This document shows positions 1-9,386 of a stretch of 32,093 nt of DNA, one piece after another. This DNA is from an uncultured Rubripirellula sp. GTDB taxonomy: Bacteria; Planctomycetota; Planctomycetia; Pirellulales; Pirellulaceae. The notes beneath the pieces were generated by a model. It was not told where the DNA came from. It ran no database searches and worked only from the letters and a program-made list of their open reading frames with translations. The stretch covers positions 1 to 32,093 of the forward strand of contig CALJHC010000024.1 of assembly GCA_938075415.1 (NCBI GenBank), read 5' to 3'. The position numbers and the translations under genes were made by a program. Each line of letters begins with the position of its first letter. Positions within the stretch are counted from its first letter, which is position 1.

Positions 1-116
1 GCTGATCGTTTACCGGTTCGGTTGCAAGGTTTTTAGATGCCAGCTGGCGAACGAATTCAAACGTGTGGCGTCAGTCACCCAGGATCGTTCACCGATCAAC
101 GCCGTCTCTGGTTGCC

Positions 117-920
117 TCAGGAGCGGCTTGGAGTTGCCCAGGATTTGCCATCCCACTGTTTGACCTCTTTGATCAAGTTCACCAAGCCTTCGGAGAAACG
201 ATTCAGCAAGAATTCGCCCTTGTTTGCACTCGCCGCCCTTGGGTATCCAATGTAACCAGCTAGGGATCGTTCCTGCGTCACCCACGCGCGGACAGAAGGC
301 TCAAAAGAACCTTCCATCGATACGTCCGGAAGTGTCTGGTATTCTCCCACTGATTCGGGATCAATTTGCAAAACCATCGAGGTTTCCCACTCGCAAGCGT
401 GTCCCATCTGAGTCTGCAGTAGTTGATCCCTTGGTTTGGACACCGGTTTAGACGCGGGGTTGGAAACCGATTTGGATTTCTCACCCAAGGTCCAGTAGGT
501 GGCCCCAAGCAGTAAAAGATCCGTCTCGTTTCGATGAGTCTGTTTCAGCTCAAACAGGGCTTGATTCACAGGAACACAATTTCCACCATGGCCATTGATG
601 ACCAGTAAACGCTTAAAGCCATGTGTCAGCATGTTCTCGACAAGTCCCGACATTAGGTCAATCCATAGTCGGGGGTCGCCGGAAAGTGTTCCCGCAAAAT
701 CAAGATGATGGTGAGAATTTCCCAACCACATCAAAGGCAGAAACAAACCGTCGTCCGCACACGCCAGTTGAGCTCGGCGAACCACTTCACCCAGCAGAAG
801 ACTATCAGTGAATACCGGTAGATGGGGGCCATGCTGTTCCACCGCCGCTACGGGAATGATGACAGGAAGGTCACGTGAAAGTGCGTCAACCTGACGTGTG
901 GTCAGTTTCGCTAGTTCCAT
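117..920 (-). CDS. Creatininase-family amidohydrolase
   Basis: The 267-residue product belongs to the creatininase / creatinine amidohydrolase family of metal-dependent cyclic amide hydrolases; the true substrate is unknown. Family motifs visible are VEQHGPHLP near residues 27-35 followed by a metal-type Asp (FTD, about 39), the NSHHH segment near 68-72, GHGGN at 110-114, and HACEWETS near 174-181 where family members carry a catalytic/metal Glu. Length is normal for the family. It is the last gene of a minus-strand set, starting 53 nt after the DUF1501 gene, so co-transcription is likely. No clear Shine-Dalgarno precedes the ATG. Residues 148-163 form a four-fold Ser-Lys-Pro-type tetrapeptide repeat encoded by a 12-bp DNA repeat, which looks like an inserted surface loop. 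Family assignment is firm; creatinine as substrate is not supported. Confidence 0.88.
   Translation of the reverse strand: MELAKLTTRQVDALSRDLPVIIPVAAVEQHGPHLPVFTDSLLLGEVVRRAQLACADDGLFLPLMWLGNSHHHLDFAGTLSGDPRLWIDLMSGLVENMLTHGFKRLLVINGHGGNCVPVNQALFELKQTHRNETDLLLLGATYWTLGEKSKSVSNPASKPVSKPRDQLLQTQMGHACEWETSMVLQIDPESVGEYQTLPDVSMEGSFEPSVRAWVTQERSLAGYIGYPRAASANKGEFLLNRFSEGLVNLIKEVKQWDGKSWATPSRS
433..480. repeat. Four 12-bp tandem units inside the creatininase gene
   Basis: Units at 433-444, 445-456, 457-468 and 469-480 are degenerate copies of GGTTTGGACACC on the plus strand. Read on the minus strand they encode the tetrapeptides KSKS, VSNP, ASKP and VSKP, so the coding frame is kept. Confidence 0.8.
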
Positions 921-973
921 TTGATCGCTTTTTTTGTAGGTGGCGTTTTTGCGGTTCTTGCCAGCGATGAGAC

Positions 974-2434
974 TCAGGAGACGATCGCATGTGCGACGCG
1001 ACCACCGACATCGGTCAGGCTTTCATTGCGTCCTTGATGAAAGTAGGTAAGCATCTCATGGTCCAATCCCATCAGGTGCAGGATTGTTGCATGGATGTCA
1101 TGGAGATGCATCCGGTCGGTTACCGCTTCGAAACCCAGTTCATCAGTCTCGCCATACCGAAAGCCGCCGCGAACGCCACCACCGGCAAACCACATGGTGA
1201 AACCGTAGGGATTATGGTTGCGGCCCGGGGCATCCTTACCTTCACTAAATGGCATGCGTCCAAATTCACCGCCCCAGATCACAAGAGTTTCATCCAGAAG
1301 TCCACGCTGCTCCAAATCGGTCAACAAGGCGCCGATCGGTTGGTCAACCTCTGCGGCATGTTGACCATGATTCTTTTCGACACTCTCGTGCGCGTCCCAC
1401 GTTTCTTCAAGGTGTCCGCCACCGGAATAAAGTTGGATGAATCGCACGCCTCTTTCAACCAAGCGTCGGGCAATCAAGCAGTTGCGTCCAAACTCGTCGG
1501 TTGGTTGATTGCCAACTCCGTACATTCCAAGCGTCGTCTCTGATTCCTGCTCTAACGCCACCGCCTCCGGTGCTGCTGCTTGCATCCGATAGGCCAGTTC
1601 ATAGCTTTTGATTCTCGCTGCTAATTTCTCATCATCGAAGCGTTGCTCGCGATGCAGGTTGTTCAACTGGCTTAGCAGTTCGAGCTGTGCTTGCTGGGGT
1701 AGCCCGCGAAGGTGTGCGGGGCCGCTAAGATCAAGGATGGGTGCACCTTGGGAACGAAAAGGCGTGCCAGTGTGACTTGCGGGCATGAATCCGTTTGACC
1801 AGTTTGGTTGACCGCTAATGGGTCCACCTCGTTTGTCCAGCATCACGACGTATCCGGGTAGGTCATGATTGGCAGATCCGAGTCCATAGACAGACCAGCT
1901 GCCCAGCGAAGGTCGGCCAATCTGTGTTTTGCCCGTGTTCATTGCGACCAATGCCGAGCCGTGAGCGTGGCTATCGGTGTGACAAGCATTGAGGACACAC
2001 AGTTTGTCGGCATGCTTTCTGACATTCGGAAAATAGTCTGAAATCATCAGTCCTGATTCACCACCTGGCCGGAAAGGTCGCCATGCTGGGGTCAGGTACC
2101 CAACCTTCCGTCCACCAGAATTGATGTAGTCTTTATCCGAAGGCAGTGTCTTACCGGCGTATTTCTTTAAGGCGGGCTTATGATCAAACGTATCCACCTG
2201 TGAAGGTGCACCGTTCATGGTGAGAAAGATGCAGGACTTGGCTGCTTTCCGAGGCAGAATGGAACCACGTGGGCCCGATCCAGTCGGTCGAGGCAAATCT
2301 GTTGCCATCAGTTGATTCGCCGGCTGATCACCGCTGATCAAATCCAGTAGCGCCAAGCCAGCAAATCCGGCACCGATTTGTGTAAACGTTTCGCGCCGGG
2401 TTATTCCACAGGGAAAGGCTGATGATTCTTGCAT
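974..2434 (-). CDS. DUF1501 family exported protein (Tat signal)
   Basis: This 486-residue protein begins with a twin-arginine export signal (ITRRETF near residues 11-17, then a hydrophobic stretch of Gly/Ala/Leu), so it should be exported folded. The body is typical DUF1501, a planctomycete-rich family in the alkaline-phosphatase/sulfatase-like superfamily: CIFLTMNGAPSQVDTFD near the start, NACHTDSHAHGSA in the middle, and IWGGEFGRMPFSEG followed by GRNHNPYGF near the end. No enzymatic activity is established for the family. It starts 3 nt after the stop codon of the DUF1549/DUF1553 gene. Adjacent pairs of these two families are characteristic of planctomycetes and are usually linked to polymer degradation or surface processes. 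Family call is firm, function unknown. Confidence 0.92.
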   Translation of the reverse strand: MQESSAFPCGITRRETFTQIGAGFAGLALLDLISGDQPANQLMATDLPRPTGSGPRGSILPRKAAKSCIFLTMNGAPSQVDTFDHKPALKKYAGKTLPSDKDYINSGGRKVGYLTPAWRPFRPGGESGLMISDYFPNVRKHADKLCVLNACHTDSHAHGSALVAMNTGKTQIGRPSLGSWSVYGLGSANHDLPGYVVMLDKRGGPISGQPNWSNGFMPASHTGTPFRSQGAPILDLSGPAHLRGLPQQAQLELLSQLNNLHREQRFDDEKLAARIKSYELAYRMQAAAPEAVALEQESETTLGMYGVGNQPTDEFGRNCLIARRLVERGVRFIQLYSGGGHLEETWDAHESVEKNHGQHAAEVDQPIGALLTDLEQRGLLDETLVIWGGEFGRMPFSEGKDAPGRNHNPYGFTMWFAGGGVRGGFRYGETDELGFEAVTDRMHLHDIHATILHLMGLDHEMLTYFHQGRNESLTDVGGRVAHAIVS

Positions 2435-2437
2435 TGC

Positions 2438-5400
2438 TTAGTCCAGATAAATGAATTCGTTGCTGTTCATCAATACAATTGCAAGCGATGCCAGAGCTTG
2501 AGCTTCGGTGGTGATGGTTGCTGGGTCGTTCTCGCGATCAAGGGTCAGTCCAAAACGCTTCGCAAGCTGATCCTCGATCAGGTTTCTTCGCGAAGGTGGC
2601 AAAGCCGTGGAATAAAGAATCAGCTCTGCAATACCACCCTTCCAGTATTCGCCATCAATGTTGCCTTGCTGGCCAATCACCCAAGGCGTGTCGAAACGTC
2701 GATTTGGTAACCCAGCGGAACGTCGACCCCGTAGACGACCAGACTGAAACCAAGTTACCTCATCGGCAGAGCAGACTAAGGTTAAAAGGAACGGTTGTTC
2801 TCGCTGTGTGACCTGACCGGCGTTAGAGAATGCGTCGGTGATCCGCACTTGATTATCCGAGGTGAGGCCAAGGAAAAAAGAGCTGCCCACGTTGTTCTTG
2901 GAGTTCCAGTTGGACAAAATCTCGCGGTGTCCCGATGCAGAGAGATCATTCACTACGCAGAAAATGGTGCATTGGTCATTGGTGAGAAGATTGCCCGTGA
3001 CATTCAAGTAATCGTCAACACCGTCAAACCAAAGAACAGGCTGATCATTCCAGGCACGTTTCTTGAGGATGGGTTGTCGTTCGGTCTGTGTTTGGAACGC
3101 CTGGTGGGATCCGGTTGCTAGGTCGGCAACGCCTACCACGCCGCCACTTTCCGGATCAAGCATCACGCTGTTCGCGCTGAAATGAACAACCGGAGATGGG
3201 GTGAGGGTTTTCGACGGATCGCTTTGATCGGATGCCAGTGGGAAATCCTGTTGCGGCGGGATCGTTGCAAAACGCTGAGCCTGTTGAACGACATGCTTTT
3301 GAGACCAGTCGAATTCTTGGCTGGTCGGTTGCCGATTAAGAACGGACATCCAGATTGCTGAGATCTGCTGGGCTCGTTGCGGTGATTGTGCAACCACGGT
3401 TTGGGCCAAATGTTGACTGCGTTGATGAACGAACGGATGATTGAGCAGCGTCAGTGACTGGGTGGGGACTGTTGTCACATCCCTTTTGCCAACAGTTTGC
3501 GTCGCCTCGCAAAGGTCGAATGCAGTCATCATCGGCGGCATCAATCCGCGTTTAATATGCATGTAGAGGCTGCGACGTTTCTGTTCGGCCGGCGAAGAAG
3601 CCTTCCATGCGGCACTTTTTTTGGATAGTCCAGCGAGCGCTTGTTGACTGACTTCACCATGAAAACTGGGGCCGCCCATTTTCAAATCCAGTTCACCGCT
3701 GACGGCGAGTAGCGAATCCCGTATCGCTTCTGCATCGAGACGCCGTCGATTTGCATGCCATAGAAATTGATTCGACGCATCACGCTGTTGATAAGTCGCG
3801 GCTTCGGTATGTTCAACTGCTTGTTTCCAAGTGGCGGAGTTCAGGATAACCCGGTGCAGTTCCTTGATCCGACCCTCGCTTCTAATCAACTCCGCTGCTA
3901 GCCAGTCGAGTAGCTCACGGTGACTCGGCTGGGCTCCGAGGAATCCAAAATTATTCGGAGACCTCACCAAGCCCTGACCGAAATGATGCTGCCAAATTCG
4001 ATTGGCCATCACACGCCAAGTGAGTGGATGTTGGTGCTCGGTCAGCCACTCGGCAAGCTGCGTTCGGCGTCGCGTCGTCGGGGCTCCGGATTGCGGTGTT
4101 GTGAAGTCAACCTGCAGGCTTGGTACGAACGATAGAGCGCCGGGGACAACCGGCTCGAGCGGTTGATGGCGATCTCCGTTTTTAAGAATATGCAGAGCAT
4201 CGGGTGTTGCTGTGATGTCAGTCCAGCCTAGTACATCCGGGGCACCTAGTTCTTCAGGGGATGGTCCACCCAACCATTTACTTTGGCGTGGCTTGATCGG
4301 ACCTGGCCAAAAAACGGACGCCATGCGGTAATAATCGGATTGTGCAATCGGATCAAACTTATGGGAGTGACAGCGTGCGCACTTAACGGTCATACCAAGA
4401 AACGCAGAGGAAGTGGTGTGAACCAGATCCTCCAACCGTTCATATTGGTAGTCCTGCGGGTCATTGGGTTCATCGTTCCACGTTCCCAGCCTCAGAAACC
4501 CAGTGGCGATCAGGTCTGATTCAGAGGCTTCCTCTTTCTCGTCGCCGGCGAGTTGTAATTCGATGAACTGCGCATAAGGAAGGTCCTCGTTGAATGCATC
4601 GACAACCCAGTCACGATATCGCCACGCATTGGGCTTTTCCTGATCTCGCTCGTATCCGCTGGTGTCTGCGTATCGAACAACGTCAAGCCAGTGCCGCGCC
4701 CATCGTTCGCCGTATTGCGGTCTCGCTAGAAGGTCGTCAACCAGTCGCGACCAAGCATCAGACGCCGTATCGTTAAGAAACCGGGATACCTCGTCTTGGG
4801 TGGGTGGTAATCCGATTAACGTGTAATGAACCCTGCGTATCAGCGCCCGCTTATTCGCTGGAGGTGCCGAACTCAATTGGTTGGATTTTAATTTTTCCTG
4901 AATGAAAAGATCGATCGGATTAACCTGCTCGCCTGCTTGTCGACGTCGACCAATTTCGTCGGTAATTCGCTGCGGCATTGGCTCCAAGGGTTGCAGTGAC
5001 CACCAATCTCGCCCAGCGCGAAGTTCACTGGTCGATTCAAAACGATCAAGTGTTCTTCCTTTTGGCCAGAAAGTGCCACTCTGGATCCATCGCAACAAGT
5101 CCTCCGCTTCCTTAGCTGGCAGCGGTTGTGCTTCACCCTTCAGGGGTGGCGGCATCTCTGCATTCTTGATCCGATGAAGAACAAGGCTGTCGGCCGGATC
5201 GATGGGATCAACTGTTTTTCCGGTTTCACCACCGGCCTGCCATCCAGCACTGGATGAGAGATCCAAGTCGCCCGAGGTCGTGACGCTATCGTGACATTCA
5301 AGACAACGCTTCACGAGGATCGGAGCAATGCGTTCCTCAAAAAAATCCGTTGAATAAGATTCATGCAGACCTGATGAGGGGGGATCAGCGTAAACCGGCA

Positions 5401-5473
5401 CCATGGCCATTGATAGAAGAATCAAGGTTGCTGAGAACTTCGGCCGCAATAGAATTCGAATAACGCGATACAT
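2438..5473 (-). CDS. DUF1549/DUF1553 cytochrome-like protein with LamG domain
   Basis: The 1011-residue product has an N-terminal signal peptide (residues 1-30, ending VYADPP). A cytochrome-c-like PSCyt1 segment follows with CLECH at 57-61, then DUF1549 (PSCyt2) at roughly 185-385 with a second haem-type motif CARCH at 365-369, then DUF1553 (PSD1) from about 465. Between roughly 760 and 970 there is a concanavalin/laminin-G-like domain (WFDGVDDYLNV; WKGGIAELILYS). After it comes the short Leu/Asn-rich helix (ALASLAIVLMNSNEFIYLD) that normally ends PSD1, so the LamG domain appears nested inside PSD1. The protein should be exported, probably binds c-type haem, and may bind carbohydrate through LamG. 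It is the first gene of the set running into DUF1501 and creatininase. The family's biochemical activity is not established. Confidence 0.92.
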   Translation of the reverse strand: MYRVIRILLRPKFSATLILLSMAMVPVYADPPSSGLHESYSTDFFEERIAPILVKRCLECHDSVTTSGDLDLSSSAGWQAGGETGKTVDPIDPADSLVLHRIKNAEMPPPLKGEAQPLPAKEAEDLLRWIQSGTFWPKGRTLDRFESTSELRAGRDWWSLQPLEPMPQRITDEIGRRRQAGEQVNPIDLFIQEKLKSNQLSSAPPANKRALIRRVHYTLIGLPPTQDEVSRFLNDTASDAWSRLVDDLLARPQYGERWARHWLDVVRYADTSGYERDQEKPNAWRYRDWVVDAFNEDLPYAQFIELQLAGDEKEEASESDLIATGFLRLGTWNDEPNDPQDYQYERLEDLVHTTSSAFLGMTVKCARCHSHKFDPIAQSDYYRMASVFWPGPIKPRQSKWLGGPSPEELGAPDVLGWTDITATPDALHILKNGDRHQPLEPVVPGALSFVPSLQVDFTTPQSGAPTTRRRTQLAEWLTEHQHPLTWRVMANRIWQHHFGQGLVRSPNNFGFLGAQPSHRELLDWLAAELIRSEGRIKELHRVILNSATWKQAVEHTEAATYQQRDASNQFLWHANRRRLDAEAIRDSLLAVSGELDLKMGGPSFHGEVSQQALAGLSKKSAAWKASSPAEQKRRSLYMHIKRGLMPPMMTAFDLCEATQTVGKRDVTTVPTQSLTLLNHPFVHQRSQHLAQTVVAQSPQRAQQISAIWMSVLNRQPTSQEFDWSQKHVVQQAQRFATIPPQQDFPLASDQSDPSKTLTPSPVVHFSANSVMLDPESGGVVGVADLATGSHQAFQTQTERQPILKKRAWNDQPVLWFDGVDDYLNVTGNLLTNDQCTIFCVVNDLSASGHREILSNWNSKNNVGSSFFLGLTSDNQVRITDAFSNAGQVTQREQPFLLTLVCSADEVTWFQSGRLRGRRSAGLPNRRFDTPWVIGQQGNIDGEYWKGGIAELILYSTALPPSRRNLIEDQLAKRFGLTLDRENDPATITTEAQALASLAIVLMNSNEFIYLD

Positions 5474-5786
5474 GGAACTAGAATTTACATGGCCGGACCG
5501 GGGTGTTGTTGAGCGGGGAACGAGAATTTCCCAGAAAAGAGAGAACGATGCGTTGGGTCGCCCATTGCCTCATGAGAAAAGTTGTGTGGTGTGACCGAGA
5601 CAGTTTTCGACTTGTCACCAATCGACTTGTCACCAATTATCGGGGATCAAGTGCGGCAATCGCGAAACAACGGTTCAAACGCTCGGGATCGGCCTATGAA
5701 GGATTATTTCATGTGGAGTGGATTTGTCGGGTGGTGTGATCCAATTGCACAAAGATCAAAACTGCCGGATCTTCTTCTAATGGCAC
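5474..5786. other. Intergenic stretch without a gene, 5474-5786
   Basis: It lies between the start of the DUF1549 gene and the nrdJ terminator, so it must contain the promoter of the minus-strand DUF1549 operon, although no clear -35/-10 pair was recognised. Small plus-strand reading frames here have no ribosome binding site or recognisable domain. The only distinct element is an exact 15-bp tandem duplication at 5608-5637. Confidence 0.5.
5608..5637. repeat. Exact 15-bp tandem duplication
   Basis: CGACTTGTCACCAAT occurs at 5608-5622 and again, unchanged, at 5623-5637. It is intergenic. Confidence 0.9.
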
Positions 5787-5821
5787 AAAAAAAAACCTCG
5801 AACGCCGAGGCATTCGAGGTT
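5787..5821 (-). terminator. Rho-independent terminator of nrdJ
   Basis: The stem AACCTCGAA (5794-5802) pairs with TTCGAGGTT (5813-5821) around a 10-nt loop. The plus-strand A run at 5787-5795 becomes a U run at the 3' side when read on the minus strand. It lies just beyond the nrdJ stop codon. Confidence 0.9.
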
Positions 5822-5849
5822 GGTGTCGTGGATTCAACAAGAAATCGGA

Positions 5850-8800
5850 TCAGCTGCAACCCATGCTGTTTCCGCAATTGTGGCACAGGTAGCAGTTTCC
5901 ATTGCGGACGGTGATGCTGCCGCAATTATCGCAGCTGGGAGCGTCAATTTGAAATCTCGCAAATTGATCACTCTGACGATTCGCTTTGGAACCGTCTGAG
6001 GGAGTCGCGCCATTGGATTTTGAAACATCGCCGATCGATGCGAGGAAGGTCGCCCGTTCTGCGAGGGCAACCGCAGCACCGGCGTCCTCCTTGAGGTCCA
6101 TCATCACGCTGCTAACTGGATCAGAGGGATCGATGGGGTTTGCCGGATTGGTGGTTGCTTGAGAGATCGGGTTGGAATCGGAACCACTCATGAAGGTCAA
6201 TCCGAGCCATCGAGCGATGTAATCAACGACGCTCTTCGCAATGCGGATGTCCTTGTTGGTGGTATGACCCATCGGTTCGAAACGGGTGTGGCTAAATTTA
6301 TTAACCAGCACTTCCAGTGGAACACCGTACTGCAACGCGATGGAGAGTGCTGTCCCAAAACTGTCCATGATCCCACCAATGGTTGACCCCTCCTTCGCCA
6401 TGGTGATGAAAATTTCACCAGGCCGTCCATCCGGATAGAGTCCTACGCAAAGGTATCCTTCGTGCCCTGCAATGGAAAATTTATGGGTGACGCTTTGCCG
6501 GGTATCGTGCAGTCTCTCGCGTCGAGGTTTGTAAACAACCTTCTCTTTCTCGATGGTCTGGGTGATGACCTGTGGCTCTTCGCTCTCTTCACCACCTTCT
6601 GACTTGGTGTTGAGCGGTTGCGATTGCTTGCTTCCATCCCGGTAGATTGCGATCGCCTTGAGACCCAATTCCCAACCCCAGAAGTACGCATTTGCGATGT
6701 CCTCAGGCGTCGTGTCGTTGGGCATGTTGACCGTCTTGCTGATCGCTCCGGACAGAAACGGTTGAGCTGCGGCCATCATGGTGACATGAGCTTCCCATTG
6801 GATACTTCGTTCGCCGTTGGCTGGTTGGAACGCACAATCGAACACGGGTAAATGATCCGGATCAATGTGGGGTGCACCCTCGATGGTGTCCTTCTGATCA
6901 ATGTAATCAAGAATCTCGGTGATCTGTGACTCGGTGTAGCCTAGCTTTTGTAGACCAAGTTTCACCGTTTGGTTGACAATCTTGAGCATCCCGCCGCCTG
7001 CGAGTTGCTTGTATTTAACCAACGCGATGTCGGGTTCAATTCCCGTTGTGTCACAGTCCATCATGAAGCTGATGGTTCCCGTCGGAGCGAGGACGGTGGC
7101 CTGGGCATTTCTGAATCCGTATTTCTCGCCGATCGCCAGGACCTCGTCCCATAACTCCTGAGCTGCCTGCTTCAATTCAGCGGGGCCTTCTTCGTCGATA
7201 TCGTCACACGCTTCGCGATGCATCTGCATCACATTCAGCATCGGCTTCTCGTTCTCGCTGTAACCATCAAACGGTCCGACGACACTGGCGATCTCGGCAC
7301 TCGTTCGATTCGCTTCGCCGTGTAACAGTGACGTCAAAGAACCACAGAGTCCTCGGGCTGCGTTGGAGTTATACGGCAAACCGCGACTCATCAAAACGCT
7401 ACCGAGATTCGAGTAGCCTAATCCGAGCGGTCGGAAACGATGACTATTCGCTGCGATGGGATCTGTTGGATAGCTCGCGTGATCCACGAGGATTTCCTGC
7501 GCAATCAAAAACAGTCGGCAGGCGGAGCGGAAGCGAGTCGCGTCGAAATCGCCGTTTTCCTGAACAAATTTCATCAAATTGATTGACGCTAGATTGCAAG
7601 CAGTGTTGTCCAGGAACATGTACTCGCTGCACGGATTCGATGCGTTGATCTCACCGCTGTTGGGACAGGTGTGCCAGCGATTGATGGTGGTGTCATACTG
7701 AACACCAGGGTCGCCGCAGTTCCAAGCACACTCCGCCATCTTGTTCAAAAGTTCCTTGGCGTCATATTCTGGCGCGTCAGCCTCGACCTTCTCACTGATC
7801 CAACGGGTTTTCCAAGGCTTTTGATCTCGGACCGCTTCCATGTAATCGTCGGTGATCCGGACCGATAGATTGGCATTTTGGAAACAGACGCTGCTGTAAG
7901 CTTCGCCGTTAAAGTTTGACTCGTAACCCTCGCGAATCAGAGCGTGAGCTTTTTGCTCCTCACCCCACTTGCATTCGATGAATTCCAGAATGTCCGGATG
8001 CCATACTTTCAACGATTGCATTTTGGCGGCGCGACGCGTCTTACCACCACTTTTTACTACGCCCGCGATTGAGTCGTAGACCTTCATGAATGACAGCGGT
8101 CCCGATGGCGTTCCACCACCGGACAGTTTTTCACGCTGCGAACGGATTGTCGACAAGTCGGTACCCGTGCCACTACCAAACTTAAATAGCATTGCTTCGG
8201 AACAGGCAAGACGCATGATGTCTTCCATGTTGTCGGCAACACTCTGGATGAAGCATGCTGAGCCTTGAGGAAACTCGTAAGGATTCTCGGGTTGCTCCGT
8301 TTGCTCTGTCTCGGTGTTCCATCGCCAGTTGCATTTATCACCCACCACACCGTACTGAGCATGGAGTCCGACGTTGAACCAGACCGGGCTGTTGAAGGCA
8401 CCGTGCTGGTGTAGGCACAACCAGGTGAGGTCTCGATAGAAACGCTCACCATCTTCTGGCGAGTCAAAATAACCGTCTGCCAAACCCCAGTCGCTGATGG
8501 TTCGCGTCACGCGGTGGATTAATTGGCGGACACTACGCTCTCGTTCTTCAGCATTATTGGGATCACCATAAAAATACTTCGACACCACAACGTTGGTCGC
8601 TAGCTGACTCCAACTCGAAGGAACTTCACAATTCGTCTGTTCAAATAAAGCATTCCCGCTTTCATCTTTGATCGCCGCACTTCGGTTCTCCCACTGAGCG
8701 GTCTCAAACGGTGTGGTGCCGTCGTCCGGGCAGAAAGTCGATTCAACTTTGATTCCGGAGTTGTTCTTGCGAAGCTTTTTTCCAAACCGCTGCTTGGCAT

Positions 8801-8888
8801 ACTCGATGCCGTGCTCTCGGTTGACCTTTTCCAATGCGGGATCGCTGGAAACATCGCTCGTACTCTGCGCAGTGAGAACCGTGGCCAT
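5850..8888 (-). CDS. nrdJ: Vitamin B12-dependent (class II) ribonucleotide reductase
   Basis: This adenosylcobalamin-dependent enzyme reduces ribonucleotides to deoxyribonucleotides without needing oxygen. Recognisable parts are the HQHGAFNSPVWFNVG region, GSGTGTDLS, the NTACNLASINL active-site segment, APTGTISFMMDCDTTGIEPD (substrate loop), and the late RFEPMGHT region typical of large NrdJ proteins. The C-terminus is a cysteine cluster (CDNC, then CYLCHNC), a zinc-ribbon-like tail seen in this subclass. I place the start at ATG 8888 because a Shine-Dalgarno (AGGAG) lies 10 nt upstream; that gives 1012 residues. An in-frame ATG at 8963 would add 25 residues but has no visible ribosome binding site. 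The gene stands alone with its own terminator. Two dyads near 9096-9139 may be NrdR boxes. Confidence 0.95.
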   Translation of the reverse strand: MATVLTAQSTSDVSSDPALEKVNREHGIEYAKQRFGKKLRKNNSGIKVESTFCPDDGTTPFETAQWENRSAAIKDESGNALFEQTNCEVPSSWSQLATNVVVSKYFYGDPNNAEERERSVRQLIHRVTRTISDWGLADGYFDSPEDGERFYRDLTWLCLHQHGAFNSPVWFNVGLHAQYGVVGDKCNWRWNTETEQTEQPENPYEFPQGSACFIQSVADNMEDIMRLACSEAMLFKFGSGTGTDLSTIRSQREKLSGGGTPSGPLSFMKVYDSIAGVVKSGGKTRRAAKMQSLKVWHPDILEFIECKWGEEQKAHALIREGYESNFNGEAYSSVCFQNANLSVRITDDYMEAVRDQKPWKTRWISEKVEADAPEYDAKELLNKMAECAWNCGDPGVQYDTTINRWHTCPNSGEINASNPCSEYMFLDNTACNLASINLMKFVQENGDFDATRFRSACRLFLIAQEILVDHASYPTDPIAANSHRFRPLGLGYSNLGSVLMSRGLPYNSNAARGLCGSLTSLLHGEANRTSAEIASVVGPFDGYSENEKPMLNVMQMHREACDDIDEEGPAELKQAAQELWDEVLAIGEKYGFRNAQATVLAPTGTISFMMDCDTTGIEPDIALVKYKQLAGGGMLKIVNQTVKLGLQKLGYTESQITEILDYIDQKDTIEGAPHIDPDHLPVFDCAFQPANGERSIQWEAHVTMMAAAQPFLSGAISKTVNMPNDTTPEDIANAYFWGWELGLKAIAIYRDGSKQSQPLNTKSEGGEESEEPQVITQTIEKEKVVYKPRRERLHDTRQSVTHKFSIAGHEGYLCVGLYPDGRPGEIFITMAKEGSTIGGIMDSFGTALSIALQYGVPLEVLVNKFSHTRFEPMGHTTNKDIRIAKSVVDYIARWLGLTFMSGSDSNPISQATTNPANPIDPSDPVSSVMMDLKEDAGAAVALAERATFLASIGDVSKSNGATPSDGSKANRQSDQFARFQIDAPSCDNCGSITVRNGNCYLCHNCGNSMGCS

Positions 8889-8898
8889 CGCTCTAAGA

Positions 8899-8903
8899 CT
8901 CCT
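8899..8903 (-). promoter_or_regulatory. Ribosome binding site that favours the nrdJ start at 8888
   Basis: CTCCT on the plus strand reads AGGAG on the minus strand, 10 nt before ATG 8888. The alternative ATG at 8963 has no such sequence. Confidence 0.6.
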
Positions 8904-9095
8904 AATTATTTCGTCCGTGGACTCAGACAATGCCAAGGGCTGTTCGCTATCCTCGCGAAGCATTGTTCAAAGTCGTTTAATTGTTGATAAGCAAGCACAA
9001 GGGCACCCAAATGGGGGTAGCTGCTTTCATTTTTGACGTCCTCTTCGCGTTACCAAGGTAAATCGCGTTCGAAAACCGTCTTTTTCCGTTGAAAG

Positions 9096-9139
9096 CACTA
9101 CCAGTAGTGGCGTGAGCGCCACAAGGCCACTATATGTGG
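9096..9139 (-). promoter_or_regulatory. Two dyads resembling tandem NrdR boxes upstream of nrdJ
   Basis: The first dyad is CACTAC-CA-GTAGTG (9096-9109). The second is CCAC-TATAT-GTGG (9127-9139), which shares the CTATAT core of NrdR boxes. Their centres lie about 30.5 bp apart, close to three helical turns; paired boxes at integer-turn spacing are the known arrangement for the ribonucleotide reductase repressor NrdR. The first dyad keeps the outer CTA/TAG but not the AT-rich centre. The match is therefore suggestive only, and nrdR itself is not in this window. Confidence 0.4.
9107..9122. other. Perfect 6-bp hairpin between the two dyads
   Basis: GTGGCG (9107-9112) pairs with CGCCAC (9117-9122) around TGAG. 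There is no adjacent U run, so it is not a terminator. It shares bases with the first dyad and may simply be part of the operator region. Confidence 0.55.
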
Positions 9140-9386
9140 GTGACAGGGGCGAAATCTTAAGGCTACTTCGTCCGATGTCAAATACATTCTTTACAAAACG
9201 CGCAACTGCCTACCTAGTAACAGCTTGCAACAAAAATCAGGCCTCGTTCGTTGTTCCTCTTGGTTCGCCTAAGCCGAGGTTAAACCGTTGTCATATTGAG
9301 ACTTAGGGTTGGTTGCTAGCGAGCGATTGCGTTCGAATTAAAAAGCCCACTTTTCATCGAAATTCAATGCCGTTGTTCGGTCTAGT

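Noticed and set aside
989..1543. A 184-codon plus-strand reading frame
   Set aside because: It lies entirely antisense to the conserved DUF1501 gene and its translation has no recognisable domain.
9000..9250. Cobalamin riboswitch upstream of the B12-dependent nrdJ
   Set aside because: The conserved B12-box and core (GCAACTGT-like) sequences are absent on the minus strand, and class II reductases are not the usual targets.
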